NCBI GenBank assembly: GCA_948467395.1
Contig: CAOKDX010000003.1
Span: 124,001 to 188,000, forward strand
DNA: 64,000 bases
Direction of reading: 5' to 3'
DNA from: an uncultured Clostridia bacterium
Lineage (GTDB): Bacteria > Bacillota > Clostridia > Lachnospirales > Lachnospiraceae
The translations under genes and the position numbers were made by a program. The notes under the pieces were generated by a model. The model made no database searches. It was given only the letters and a program-made list of their open reading frames with translations, and was not told the origin of the DNA. This document shows, piece by piece, positions 1 to 9,800 of this stretch. Each line of letters opens with the position of its first letter. The first letter of the stretch is position 1.

Positions 1-1537
1 CCCCGCATGGGTACAATCCCTTTACTGAGACGCTGACATACTCCGTATCCCGCTCGATCCTGACCGGAGAAGAGGTTCTCGTCTCAATTCCCATCAGAAG
101 GGTATCCTCATGGTCAAAGCCGGGAATGAGACGGCCAAATTGCTCCATTCCTTCTATCATACCATTTATCACGAACTTTGGCAATATTTTGTGTAATTCC
201 GCATATTTCCATTTTCCTTTCACACAGGGAACCACCTTTCCTGCCGCCAGCGTCTCCCTCTTCTCCCGGAAATCGCCGAAGCGCTGCACCGGAATCCTGC
301 CCTGACAGAGCTCATAGGCCGCCGTCTCCCATCTTCTCTGAAATTCCACGCCCGCCAGTACGCCGCTGTCTCCGAAATCCTCCGGCTGCACTGTCACTAC
401 CACGGCGCTGTTGGCATTGCCGGAATCCCGGTCCGCATCGCTCATGCCGTTGACCGCCAGTTTCCCTCTCTCCGACGAGGCATTTACCACGTAGCCCCCG
501 GGACACATACAGAAGGTATAGACCCCCCGTCCATCCTCCGTCTTTCCCACTGCCTTGTATGAGGATGCAGGAAGTCTGGCATCCACTGCCCCGTACCGGG
601 CAAGATCAATGTCCTCCTGCCTGTGCTGCACCCGCAGTCCCACGGCAAAGGCCTTCCGGTTCATATGGACGGAACGCCCCTCCAGCATGGCAAAGGTGTC
701 CCTGGCACTATGGCCGATGGCCAGGATCAGCTGGCCGCATTCCAGCCGTTCCTCCACCGCCCTGTCCGGCGGAAAGCGGCGTTCTGTGACAATACCCCGG
801 ATGACACCCTCCTCTATTATCATGTCCTTCATCTTTGTATAAAAACGGATGTCGCAGCCCAGCCGAATCAGTTCTTCTCTCATATTTACAATAACATTCC
901 GCAATATATCCGTTCCCATATGCGGTCTTGCGTCATACAAAATATCCTCTCTTGCTCCAAAACGCACAAAACTCTCCAGGACAAACTGCCTGCGGCCATC
1001 GCTGTCCTTCACGCCGGTATTTAACTTGCCGTCGGAAAATGTCCCGGCGCCGCCCTCACCGAAGGAGACATTGGATTCCTCATCCAATATGCCGTCCCGC
1101 CAGAACCGCTCCACGTCCGAAGCGCGCTCCTCCACAGGGGCCCCCCTCTCAATCAGTATCGGCGCAAAGCCGCAGAGACTGAGATAGTAGGCGCAGAACA
1201 GCCCCGCCGGTCCCGCCCCTACAATAACCGGCCGGTCTGAAATCTCCCCCGGCTCTCTCCGGACAATACGGGACATCAGCGAGGGCGTCTCCTTCACGCA
1301 GGAAAGGTTTTTCTGCTGCCTGTTTCTCAGCAAAACACTATCTTCGTCCTTTACCCGGAAATGAAACGTATATGTCATATAGATCTCCGGTCTCTTCCTG
1401 GCGTCCAGGCTCTTTTTCACAATGCGCAGCTCCTGTATGTCCGCCGGATTCAGACGCAGTCTCTTCGCCAGCTTCTTCCTCCGGTAATCGGGAGAATCCT
1501 TCTGAAACAATATATTGAACTGGGTTATCTGCAGCAT
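1..1537 (-). CDS. FAD-dependent dehydrogenase, COG2509 type (3' end outside window)
   Basis: The reading frame opens at ATG 1537 and runs off the left edge, giving about 512 residues. The N-terminus (MLQITQFNILFQ...) is the basic lead-in domain seen in COG2509 proteins; it is followed near residue 105 by the dinucleotide-binding motif VIVGAGPAGLFCAYYLS and then FGEGGAGTFSDGKL, typical of this FAD-binding family. The start overlaps the 3' end of the upstream flavoprotein gene by 13 bp, so the two are translated from one message. Substrate is unknown for the family. Start and frame were checked by hand translation over the first ~115 codons; the rest was read less closely. Confidence 0.85.
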   Translation of the reverse strand, partial: MLQITQFNILFQKDSPDYRRKKLAKRLRLNPADIQELRIVKKSLDARKRPEIYMTYTFHFRVKDEDSVLLRNRQQKNLSCVKETPSLMSRIVRREPGEISDRPVIVGAGPAGLFCAYYLSLCGFAPILIERGAPVEERASDVERFWRDGILDEESNVSFGEGGAGTFSDGKLNTGVKDSDGRRQFVLESFVRFGAREDILYDARPHMGTDILRNVIVNMREELIRLGCDIRFYTKMKDMIIEEGVIRGIVTERRFPPDRAVEERLECGQLILAIGHSARDTFAMLEGRSVHMNRKAFAVGLRVQHRQEDIDLARYGAVDARLPASSYKAVGKTEDGRGVYTFCMCPGGYVVNASSERGKLAVNGMSDADRDSGNANSAVVVTVQPEDFGDSGVLAGVEFQRRWETAAYELCQGRIPVQRFGDFREKRETLAAGKVVPCVKGKWKYAELHKILPKFVINGMIEGMEQFGRLIPGFDHEDTLLMGIETRTSSPVRIERDTEYVSVSVKGLYPCG

Positions 1538-2697
1538 CCTCTCTGCCCTCCCCTCTCTCTCTGGCGGATGGCCTCTGCCGCCGCCATGGCACAGCTCCAG
1601 GCAAAATGCAGATTGTAGCCTCCACATCTGCCGTCCACATCCAGAAGTTCCCCTGCCAGATAGACGTTCCGCGCTATTTTAGATTCCATCGTCTCAACAG
1701 TGGTCTCTTCCGTAGGAATGCCGCCCATGGTCACCTGTGCCCTCTCCATGCCGAAAGTATCCAGAATGGGAAAGGGAAACTCCTTCAGCTGTTCCCATGA
1801 TCCGGGCAGGCTCTCCAGAACCGGGATCCATTTTTTCTGTACCAGCCCGGAAATCCCGTACGAGCTGATCCAGGCCGATAGATCCTCCCTCTCCATGGCA
1901 GGGACGAAATCAATGATTCCCTGCACCAGCCTTCCCTCTGACAGCGCCTGCGCCGCCACGCGGCAGAGCTGGAACACCGGAATGCCGGATACGCCGTCCC
2001 GGACAATCTGTATCTCGCCGCACTCTCCCGTCAGATCCCTGCCGTCTATGCGCAGGGAAAACCGTCCCTGGATCCTTGTTCCCGCCACACGGTTCCACCA
2101 GTCCCCCCCGCACGCAAGTCCGGTCAGCGCGGGATATGTTTTATGTACTGTATGGCCGAGACTGCGGGCAAGCTTGTATCCGCTCCCGCTGCCGCCCAGC
2201 CCGGCTGCTGCGCTCCCGCCTGCCGCAAGCACCAGGTAACGGCTGCTGATCTCCCCCTGTGAAGTCCTGATACCATACCGGTCCCCTGCAGGCCGCACAG
2301 AGACCGCCTTACACTCTGTCTCAATTCTGGCCCCGCCGCGTCTGGCATAATCTAAGAGCGCCTCCACAACCGTGGCAGCCTGATTTGTATAGGGATAAAT
2401 ATACCCCTCCCTCTCCCTGTGATACACGCCCAGTTTATGAAACCGCCGGACGATCCGTTCCGGCGGATACTCTGCCAGCAGCTTCTGGAGCCATGCCTTA
2501 TCTCCGTAAAAACAGTCCGTATCCATATGCCGATTGGTAAAATTACACCGGCCATTGCCGGTTGCTGACAGCTTTTTGCCAGCTCTGGCATTTTTCTCCA
2601 GCAGCGTCACCGGAATCCCGGCCTCGGCCAGAATGCCGCCGCACAGAAGCCCTGACGCCCCGGCACCTACAATCACAACATCACAATATTGCTCCAT
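1525..2697 (-). CDS. HI0933-family NAD(P)/FAD-dependent oxidoreductase (BaiN/RdsA-like)
   Basis: 390 residues, the usual length for the HI0933/YhiN family. The N-terminus has the Rossmann FAD motif VVIVGAGASGLLCGGILAEA, then the family-specific LSATGNGRCNFTN segment near residue 45, and near the C-terminus GELLDVDGRCGGYNLHFAWS, the conserved FAD-contacting end. Some members act on bile-acid intermediates (BaiN) and others are of unknown substrate, so a bile-acid role should not be assumed here. It lies directly upstream of, and overlaps by 13 bp, the COG2509 flavoprotein gene, a common pairing in Lachnospiraceae. Confidence 0.88.
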   Translation of the reverse strand: MEQYCDVVIVGAGASGLLCGGILAEAGIPVTLLEKNARAGKKLSATGNGRCNFTNRHMDTDCFYGDKAWLQKLLAEYPPERIVRRFHKLGVYHREREGYIYPYTNQAATVVEALLDYARRGGARIETECKAVSVRPAGDRYGIRTSQGEISSRYLVLAAGGSAAAGLGGSGSGYKLARSLGHTVHKTYPALTGLACGGDWWNRVAGTRIQGRFSLRIDGRDLTGECGEIQIVRDGVSGIPVFQLCRVAAQALSEGRLVQGIIDFVPAMEREDLSAWISSYGISGLVQKKWIPVLESLPGSWEQLKEFPFPILDTFGMERAQVTMGGIPTEETTVETMESKIARNVYLAGELLDVDGRCGGYNLHFAWSCAMAAAEAIRQRERGGQRGCCR

Positions 2698-2742
2698 GTC
2701 ATCCCGTATCTCCTCTGTCTCCGATAATAATACATCATACTA

Positions 2743-3342
2743 TTAACTGGAAAAGTTTTCAAGGATGGAATACAAGTCTTTTTCACTGTCTACGCTGTAT
2801 CCCTCCTGCAGCGCCTGTATATCCTCCTCTGTCAGGGATTCCTGGGATATACCGGTCTTCTCAAACTCGTCCTCATTTGCCTTGGAAAATATAGTAACCT
2901 CCCCGTCCACCAGCCGTAAAATATACCCCTTGTCCTCCTGATAGGTCTTCCGTATCACCAGCTCATCCTTCGAGAAGGATACCAGTTTTATATCAATCAG
3001 TCCGGCGTCCACCTCTTCCTCCGGCAGATCAGACATAAAGCTGCCAAGATAGGACTCCAGTTCCTTTCTTGTCATACCGGCATATTCGGAAGGCATTGTC
3101 CGCACTTCCCTGACGTTCTCTTCCGAGTCCCCGTTATAGATCTCCACAATATATTTTGTATCGCTGTTGATCTTCTGCTGTGTCCCTCCGCTTGTCTGTT
3201 CTGTCTGATCCGTTTTATCCTCTCTCCGCTGCAGCCGCTCTTCTGTCACCCGCTCGGCATAGCGGTAGCTTCCATAACACATGCCCCCAAGCAGCACCGC
3301 GGCGCATAAAAGAAGACAGACCATCGTATATCTGCGTCTCAT
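2743..3342 (-). CDS. BofC C-terminal-domain-like membrane-anchored protein
   Basis: 199 residues from ATG 3342, chosen because AGGAGG lies 7 nt upstream; the frame stays open further upstream but without a ribosome site. Residues 1-25 form a basic start plus one hydrophobic segment (MRRRYTMVCLLLCAAVLLGG), so it is a signal anchor or uncleaved leader. The exported part is acidic, with a YIVEIYN strand and a C-terminal GYILRLVDGEVTIF segment that resembles the C-terminal domain of BofC (bypass of forespore C). In Bacillus BofC restrains SpoIVB signalling in sporulation; here the assignment is by pattern only. It lies between the nlpC terminator and the flavoprotein genes. Confidence 0.6.
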   Translation of the reverse strand: MRRRYTMVCLLLCAAVLLGGMCYGSYRYAERVTEERLQRREDKTDQTEQTSGGTQQKINSDTKYIVEIYNGDSEENVREVRTMPSEYAGMTRKELESYLGSFMSDLPEEEVDAGLIDIKLVSFSKDELVIRKTYQEDKGYILRLVDGEVTIFSKANEDEFEKTGISQESLTEEDIQALQEGYSVDSEKDLYSILENFSS

Positions 3343-3451
3343 GGCAAAACCTCCTGGCATTGTATTAGCTCTGCGGCGGGTTCCAATTGACGCCGTTAAG
3401 CTGTACTTATAGTCTGTCCAATTTTTCTGAATATAAACTTGAAACGGAAAA

Positions 3452-3495
3452 CAGGACATGGTCTCTGTACGGTGCTCGTCAGAAACCATGTCCTG
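3452..3495 (-). terminator. Rho-independent terminator after the NlpC/P60 gene
   Basis: An inverted repeat with arms CAGGACATGGT(T)TCTG / CAGAGACCATGTCCTG around a short loop is followed on the minus strand by TTTTCC. It begins about 25 nt past the hydrolase stop codon. Confidence 0.7.
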
Positions 3496-3519
3496 AAATT
3501 TTTAAATTATCTCAATCAG

Positions 3520-4752
3520 TTAGTTCATCACACGGCCAATCTTCACTGGACGGCGGTAATAAGCGTTGGAAATCTTAATGCCGTCTCTCGGATTGCTGGC
3601 ATGAATTACCATGCCGCCGCCAATATACATTGCCACATGGTTGATCCGGCTTCCGTTGCTATAGAAGAAGAGATCTCCCGGCTTCGGTGAACTCACCCTC
3701 CTCGTAACTCCTGCCTGCGCTGCGGCATTGTGCGGGAGTGAGTGTCCGTAGCGGGCATACAGGCTCATGGTAAATCCGGAACAGTCAGTACCGCCGGTGA
3801 GACTGGATCCGCCCCATACATAACGGTTTCCAAGGAACTGCTTCGCATATTCCACAATAGAAGCCTGGCTGGAAGATACGCCGGAAGACTTGCTGGCCTT
3901 CACGGTCTTTACCTTCACCGCACGTTTCAGCGAATAACGCTCTTTTACATACTCCTTCGAAACAAAGGCATACTCATTATCCACATAGATGCAGATGAAA
4001 TCCGCCATGGAGCTGGCAATTGCCTCCAGGCCGCCTGCCCTCTCAAGAAAATCCTTTGAAATCTTTTCCTTCTCTATGATCTTCTGGACAAAATCCAATG
4101 TAAGATTGTCTTTTTTAATGGTGAACTCTTCTCCCTCCGACACAATGGAATAAATTGGCGCATCTGTTGTCGGAAGCGCCCGGACACGAAGAGAATCCGT
4201 CTGGATCTCTACTACATTGCGTCCCACACTGGACACAAGATCCTCCGCTTTCTGATCCGTGGACAGATAAGATGCCTTTACATAGCCCTTCACCTGGCCG
4301 GATACGATCTTCGCCCAGCCCTTCTTAATGCTGTAAATGTGACAGCCCGAATTCTTCGTCATCTTGCCGACGATCTTTGAACTGGTGGAGGGTTTCTTTC
4401 TAACATTCAGATAAGTATCCACATTGCTGGCGATGCCAAGGCGGCTGTAGTTCAGATTCAGTTCTACATGCCCCTCTACTTCATCCTTTTCGTCATCCAC
4501 GCCAGTGGGATCCTGTGGATCAGTGGCTGCCTGCACGGCCTGATCCGTAACAGCTGCTGCCGCCGGGGTCTGCGCTGCGGCCGCCGCCGGACTCTCCACA
4601 ACCTCATCACAATATTCTTCCAATACTACATTTACGCCTTCCACCGGTTCTTCAGAGGCCAATATGGCAGCCCGCACCGGAAGAACGATCGTACCTGTCA
4701 GCATTGCACCTGTCATGGCGATGGCCATGATTCTTTTACCTTTGTTCATCAT
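3520..4752 (-). CDS. Secreted NlpC/P60 cell-wall endopeptidase with SH3 domains
   Basis: 410 residues. A signal peptide (residues 1-29, ending around VRAAILA) is followed by an Ala/Pro/Thr-rich stretch, two bacterial SH3-like domains (about 110-165 and 180-280), and a C-terminal NlpC/P60 domain (about 295-410). The catalytic dyad is visible as Cys324 in GGTDCSGF and His372 in INHVAMY, with a further His in MVIHASN. Such enzymes cut the D-Glu-diamino acid bond in peptidoglycan stem peptides during growth or separation. It is a single-gene transcript with its own consensus promoter, its own terminator and a possible WalR box in the leader. Confidence 0.93.
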   Translation of the reverse strand: MMNKGKRIMAIAMTGAMLTGTIVLPVRAAILASEEPVEGVNVVLEEYCDEVVESPAAAAAQTPAAAAVTDQAVQAATDPQDPTGVDDEKDEVEGHVELNLNYSRLGIASNVDTYLNVRKKPSTSSKIVGKMTKNSGCHIYSIKKGWAKIVSGQVKGYVKASYLSTDQKAEDLVSSVGRNVVEIQTDSLRVRALPTTDAPIYSIVSEGEEFTIKKDNLTLDFVQKIIEKEKISKDFLERAGGLEAIASSMADFICIYVDNEYAFVSKEYVKERYSLKRAVKVKTVKASKSSGVSSSQASIVEYAKQFLGNRYVWGGSSLTGGTDCSGFTMSLYARYGHSLPHNAAAQAGVTRRVSSPKPGDLFFYSNGSRINHVAMYIGGGMVIHASNPRDGIKISNAYYRRPVKIGRVMN

Positions 4753-4791
4753 GTTGTTATCTTCTCCATATTTCGAACTTCTTAACGAATT

Positions 4792-4808
4792 GTTACAGAA
4801 ATGTTACA
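4792..4808 (-). promoter_or_regulatory. Possible WalR (YycF) operator
   Basis: On the minus strand the sequence reads TGTAAC-ATTTC-TGTAAC, two direct half-sites with 5-nt spacing, which matches the TGTAAH-N5-TGTAAH box of the WalRK regulon in Bacilli. It lies just downstream of the predicted transcription start of the NlpC/P60 gene, a position that in Bacillus usually means repression. Use of WalR in this organism is inferred. Confidence 0.45.
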
Positions 4809-4819
4809 TTTATGAATTC

Positions 4820-4848
4820 ATTATAACAACATGATTTCGGCTTGTCAA
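4820..4848 (-). promoter_or_regulatory. Sigma-A promoter of the NlpC/P60 gene
   Basis: Minus-strand TTGACA (4848-4843), a 17-nt spacer and TATAAT (4825-4820): both boxes are perfect consensus. The start codon is about 70 nt downstream. Confidence 0.85.
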
Positions 4849-4875
4849 CTTTTTTTGTAACAAATTTAATACCGC

Positions 4876-4904
4876 TTGTTTTTTTGCCATGCCTCCCTTA
4901 TACT
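4876..4904 (+). promoter_or_regulatory. Promoter of the AAA-ATPase/nuclease gene
   Basis: TTGTTT (4876-4881), 17-nt spacer, TATACT (4899-4904) on the plus strand, about 50 nt before the likely start codon. Confidence 0.65.
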
Positions 4905-4954
4905 GTATACTGTAGGAGAACAAGGCATTCGGGATTTTGAAGGGGTATGAGGTG

Positions 4955-6652
4955 ATGGTATCCATGGACAAAAAACTGCTCCCTGTGGGAATTGATGATT
5001 TCAGGAAACTGATCGATGAAAATTATTATTATGTAGATAAAACCCTGCTGATTAAGGATTTGCTTGACAATCTTGCCGCTGTCAATCTTTTTACGCGTCC
5101 CAGGCGTTTCGGAAAAACACTGAATTTAAGCATGCTCCGGTATTTCTTTGAACAGCCGGCTGGGAAAGGAAAAAGCAGAGCCTATTTATTTAAAGATAAA
5201 AAAATTGTTTCAGAAGGCAGGAAATATACGGATCACCAGGAACGATACCCTGTCATCCAGCTGTCGTTGAAATCTGGCAGACAGTCAGAATTTAAACTTG
5301 CATATGAAATGATCAAATCAGAAATCATCCAGGAATATGAACGTCACAGATATGTACTGGATGCCCTGGAATCCAACAACCAGAAAATATATCAGCAGAT
5401 TCTGGATAATACTGCCGATGATTCCATATGGTATCGGTCCATAGCATTTTTATCCAGATGCCTTGATACCTATTATAGGCAGAGGGTGGTAATTCTGTTG
5501 GATGAATATGATGTACCACTGGAAAATGCGTATTACTTTGGTTTTTATGACAAAATGACCGGATTTATCCGCTCTCTGTCGGAATCCGCCTTCAAAAGTA
5601 ATCCGTGCCTGAAATTCGCTGTTATCACCGGATGCCTGAGAATTAGCAGGGAATCCGTTTTTACCGGTCTGAACAATCTGGATACGATATCCATCTTAAA
5701 TACAGTGTACAATGAACACTTCGGATTTACAAAGCAGGAAATGGCAAAGCTGCTGTCTGATTATCACATAGAATCTAAGGCGGAACAGATCAGGGAATGG
5801 TATGACGGTTACATTTTCGGCAGAACCGAGGTATATAATCCCTGGAGCGTAATTAATTATGTACGGTCTGCATGTGTCGATGAAAATTCCCTGCCGGTGG
5901 AATACTGGTCCAACACCAGTTCTAATTCCATTATTAAGGACATGCTCGCAAAGGCAGACGATGCGGCAAGGGATGAGATTGAAATCCTGATGCAGCATGG
6001 TACAATAACAAAACCGGTCTTTGAAACCATCACATATCAGGATATCTATGAGAGCCCGGACAATCTCTGGAATTTCTTATACTTTACCGGATATCTGAAA
6101 GCCGAAAAGATATGGATGCACGGGGATGACAGGGTAATGGAACTAAAGATACCAAATAAAGAAGTCCGCAACATCTACCGGCATCAGATCTCCCTATGGG
6201 CCCGCCAGGTAATACAGTCCCGTAATCTTTCCGTACTATTTGAAGCCGTTCTGTCTGGAAGCGAAGAAATTCTTCAAAAGGAACTGTCAGGACTTCTGGG
6301 GAGTTCTATCAGCTACATGGATAACTATGAAGCCTTTTATCACGGTTTCCTGCTGGGGATACTGACAAATATGGAGCATCATAAGATCACCTCAAACCGG
6401 GAATCAGGAGACGGCAGATATGATCTGTGCATCGTCAGCCGCAGGGAAATGAAACCTCCCGTCATTCTGGAGTTTAAACTTGCAGAAAAGAATGGCCAGA
6501 TGCCGGATGCGGCAGAACAGGCATTACAGCAGATCAGGGCAAATCGATATGATATTCCCTTTGAGGATGAAGGCTATAAGCAGTGTGTCCATATAGGAAT
6601 CGGATTCTGCCGGAAAATGTGTGCGGTAAAATGTGAAACCGTAACATTTTAA
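4955..6652 (+). CDS. AAA-ATPase-like protein with C-terminal PD-(D/E)XK nuclease domain
   Basis: 565 residues from ATG 4955; ATG 4964 (after GAGGTG) is equally possible, and an in-frame TTG at 4937 has no good ribosome site. The N-terminus GIDDFRKLIDENYYYVDKT and RPRRFGKTLNLSML (a variant P-loop) mark the AAA-ATPase-like family (PF09820 type); VVILLDEYDVP is the Walker B. The C-terminus carries GRYD...ILEFK, the D and E-x-K of a PD-(D/E)XK nuclease (PDDEXK_9 type). These two-domain proteins are common, often multicopy, in gut anaerobes; their biological role is not established. It is monocistronic or joined to the tiny gene downstream. Confidence 0.85.
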   Translation: MVSMDKKLLPVGIDDFRKLIDENYYYVDKTLLIKDLLDNLAAVNLFTRPRRFGKTLNLSMLRYFFEQPAGKGKSRAYLFKDKKIVSEGRKYTDHQERYPVIQLSLKSGRQSEFKLAYEMIKSEIIQEYERHRYVLDALESNNQKIYQQILDNTADDSIWYRSIAFLSRCLDTYYRQRVVILLDEYDVPLENAYYFGFYDKMTGFIRSLSESAFKSNPCLKFAVITGCLRISRESVFTGLNNLDTISILNTVYNEHFGFTKQEMAKLLSDYHIESKAEQIREWYDGYIFGRTEVYNPWSVINYVRSACVDENSLPVEYWSNTSSNSIIKDMLAKADDAARDEIEILMQHGTITKPVFETITYQDIYESPDNLWNFLYFTGYLKAEKIWMHGDDRVMELKIPNKEVRNIYRHQISLWARQVIQSRNLSVLFEAVLSGSEEILQKELSGLLGSSISYMDNYEAFYHGFLLGILTNMEHHKITSNRESGDGRYDLCIVSRREMKPPVILEFKLAEKNGQMPDAAEQALQQIRANRYDIPFEDEGYKQCVHIGIGFCRKMCAVKCETVTF

Positions 6653-6679
6653 TTAACAAGAAAAAAGGGAGGTATCACC

Positions 6680-6898
6680 ATGGATTCAGAAACAAAACAG
6701 CGCCGGATCTATATCCGCAATGCCGTGATCTGCTTTCTCTGCACTGCGGTATGCATCGGCATTGATATACGCAATTTTATAAGAGCAGGACATCTCTATT
6801 TCAACCTTGAAATCGGGATATCCTGTCTATTATACGCCCTTCTTATCTTTATGGGGATCCGCGCAGTGCGAAAGGCCAGATCCTCCCATATGGCATAA
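6680..6898 (+). CDS. Small two-helix membrane protein, unknown
   Basis: 72 residues with a strong ribosome site (GGGAGG, 7 nt before the ATG). Two hydrophobic segments are visible, about residues 15-30 (AVICFLCTAVCIGI) and 43-62 (LEIGISCLLYALLIFMGIRA), flanked by basic residues. No family recognised. It ends one base before the polC stop codon on the other strand, so the two transcripts converge with no terminator between them. Confidence 0.6.
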   Translation: MDSETKQRRIYIRNAVICFLCTAVCIGIDIRNFIRAGHLYFNLEIGISCLLYALLIFMGIRAVRKARSSHMA

Positions 6899-6899
6899 C

Positions 6900-9800
6900 T
6901 TACATAAAATCCAGCAATGACATCTGGTCGCTCAGCGGCATATTACCCAGTAGTCCCATCTCACGCATCTTGTCCACAATAGTCCCGCTGACCTTACTGC
7001 GGTTTTTAAAATTCTCGCAGGAGGTAAAGGGACCGTCCTTCGCCGCCTCCACCACGCCCTCTGCCGCCTTGTCCCCCATTCCCTCTATGCTGTTCAGGGA
7101 CGGCATCAGTTTTCCATCTGTAATCTGAAAATGCTTCGCCTGGGCCGTAAATATATCAATCGGGGTAAACTCATACCCTCTGGCATACATCTCCTGTACA
7201 ATCTTCATATCCCCATAGGCCGCCTGGTCCTTCTGGCTCAGTTCATTCATCCGCTTTTTGTAGTCCTTCATGGTCTCCTCCAGCTTTTCCCTTCCCTGGC
7301 ACATAATCTCATAGTCAAAAGCCTTGGCCCGGATGGAGAAAAAGGCTGCGTAGTAGGCAAGCGGATAGTATACCTTAAAATAAGCAATACGGAACGCCAT
7401 CATAACATATGCCACCGCATGGGCCTTCGGGAACATATATTTGATCCGCTTACAGGACTCGATATACCAGGGTTCCACTCCGGCAGCCGTCATTGCCTCC
7501 TCCATATCCGGCGTCAGCCCCTTGCCCTTCCGCACGCTCTCCATAATCTTAAAGGCCAGGCCGTTCTCTACCCCGGTATGGATCAGATAGGTCATAATAT
7601 CGTCACGGGTACAGATGGCGGTGGAAAGCGTACAATCCCCCCTGGCAATGAAATACTGGGCGTTGTTCAGCCATACATCCGTCCCGTGGGACAGCCCGGA
7701 AATCCGCACCAGATCGGAAAAATTTTTAGGCTTCGTATCCCGCAGCATCTGCATAACGAAATCGGTGCCAAATTCCGGTACGCCAAGGCTTCCCAGATCC
7801 GTCCCCATCAGATCCTCCGGCGAGACGCCCAGGGACGAGGTGTCGGCAAAAAGAGCCAGCACGCCGGGATCATCCAGGGAAATATTCAGGGCGTCCACCC
7901 CGGTAATATCCTCCAGCATACGGATCATGGTGGGATCGTCGTGTCCCAGTATATCCAGCTTCAGCAGGTTATGATCAATCTTATGATAGTCGAAGTGGGT
8001 GGTGACAATGGATGTCTCCATATCATTTGCCGGGTGCTGGATGGGGGTGAAGGTATAGATCGTCCACCCCATAGGCAGCACGACGATTCCTCCGGGATGC
8101 TGTCCGGTAGTACGCCGCACGCCGACACAGCCTTCCAGGAGCCGCTCTATCTCCTCATTTCTCTTATGGATCTCCTGCTCGTCAAAGTACTTGCGGACAT
8201 AGCCGTATGCCGTCTTATCCGCCAGCGTTCCAACCGTACCCGCCCGGAAGGTCTGCCCTGCCCCGAAGATAACTTCTGTATAATTGTGCGCCTTACTCTG
8301 ATATTCACCAGAGAAATTCAGATCGATATCCGGTTCCTTGTCCCCGTAGAACCCAAGGAAGGTCTCAAAGGGAATGTCATGTCCGTCACGCACAAGCGGT
8401 TCCCCGCACTCCGGACAATTCTTCGGCGGCATGTCAAATCCGGAACTCCCGGCAAAGGCCCGCACCTCCTCCGAATCAAAATCAACATAGTGGCACTTTT
8501 CACAATAATAATGCGCCGGCAGGGGATTTACCTCTGTGATACCGGACATGGTAGCCACAAAGGAGGAACCCACAGAGCCACGGGAGCCCACCAGATATCC
8601 GTCCTCATTGGATTTCCAAACCAGTTTCTGGGCAATAATGTACATCACGGCAAACCCGTTTTTTATAATGGAATTCAGTTCGTGCTCCAGACGCTCCGAT
8701 ACCTGTGAGGGAAGATCCTCCCCATACATAGAATGGGCCTTGCGATAGCAGATGTCCCGAAGCTGCTGGTCTGAGTTTTCGATTACCGGAGGGCACTTGT
8801 CAGGATATACTGGTGAAATCTTTTCAATCATATCTGCGATCCGGTTTGTATTGGCCACCACCACCTCCATGGCCTTCTCTTCTCCCAGATAGGAGAATTC
8901 CTGGAGCATCTCGTCCGTCGTGCGAAGATACAGGGGAGGCTGCTTCTCATCCTTCATTCCCTGTCCCGCCTGCAGGATGCTCCGGTAAATGGCATCCTCC
9001 GGATCGAGAAAATGCACGTCACAGGTGGCACAGACGGGCTTGCCATAGCGCTCCCCCAGCTGGACGATGCGCCGGTTTATATCCTTCACATCATCCCATG
9101 TGGTTATATTTTCGTAGAGCCGTTTCTCTGACTCCAGCATAAATCCATTGTTCCCGGCGGGCTGGATCTCCAAATAATCATAAAAATCGACTAATTCCCC
9201 GATGCGGTCATCATCCGCATCATCCAGCAGGGCGCGGTACAATTCCCCCGCCTCGCAGGCGGAACCTACGATCAGTCCCTCCCGCCATCTCATCAGCTCA
9301 CTTTTGGGTATGCGCGGTCTTCGGAAAAAATACTTCAGATGTGACAGGGAAACGAGACGGTACAGATTGACGCGTCCCACCTCATTCTGTGCCAGCAGGA
9401 TGGCGTGATAATACGGTTTCTTCTTAATGATCTCCGGGGCACAGTGCGTCTTTTCGTACAAAGCATCCAGATCCCTGATCCCCTCCTTCTCCAGAAGGGT
9501 GATCATCTTCTCAAAAATCTCCGCCGTCGCCTCGGCGTCCTCCACCGCGCGGTGATGGTTCACCAGGGAGATCTTCATGGCCTTCGCCACACTGTCCAGT
9601 GTGTACCGCGCCATATGGGGAAACAGCACCCGTGCCACCCCCACCGTGTCAACAACCGTAAATTCCGTATCCAGTCCCTGCTCCGCCCCCTTTTTACAGA
9701 TAAAGCCGTAGTCAAAATCTGCATTGTGCGCCACTAGGACACACCCCTGACAAAATTTCAGAAATTCCGGCAGTACGTCTGCAATCTCCGGAGCGTCAGC

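Noticed and set aside
7131-8708. Long plus-strand open frame (525 codons) opposite polC
   Set aside because: Antisense shadow of polC; low-complexity His/Arg/Gly composition, no ribosome site, and polC is certain.
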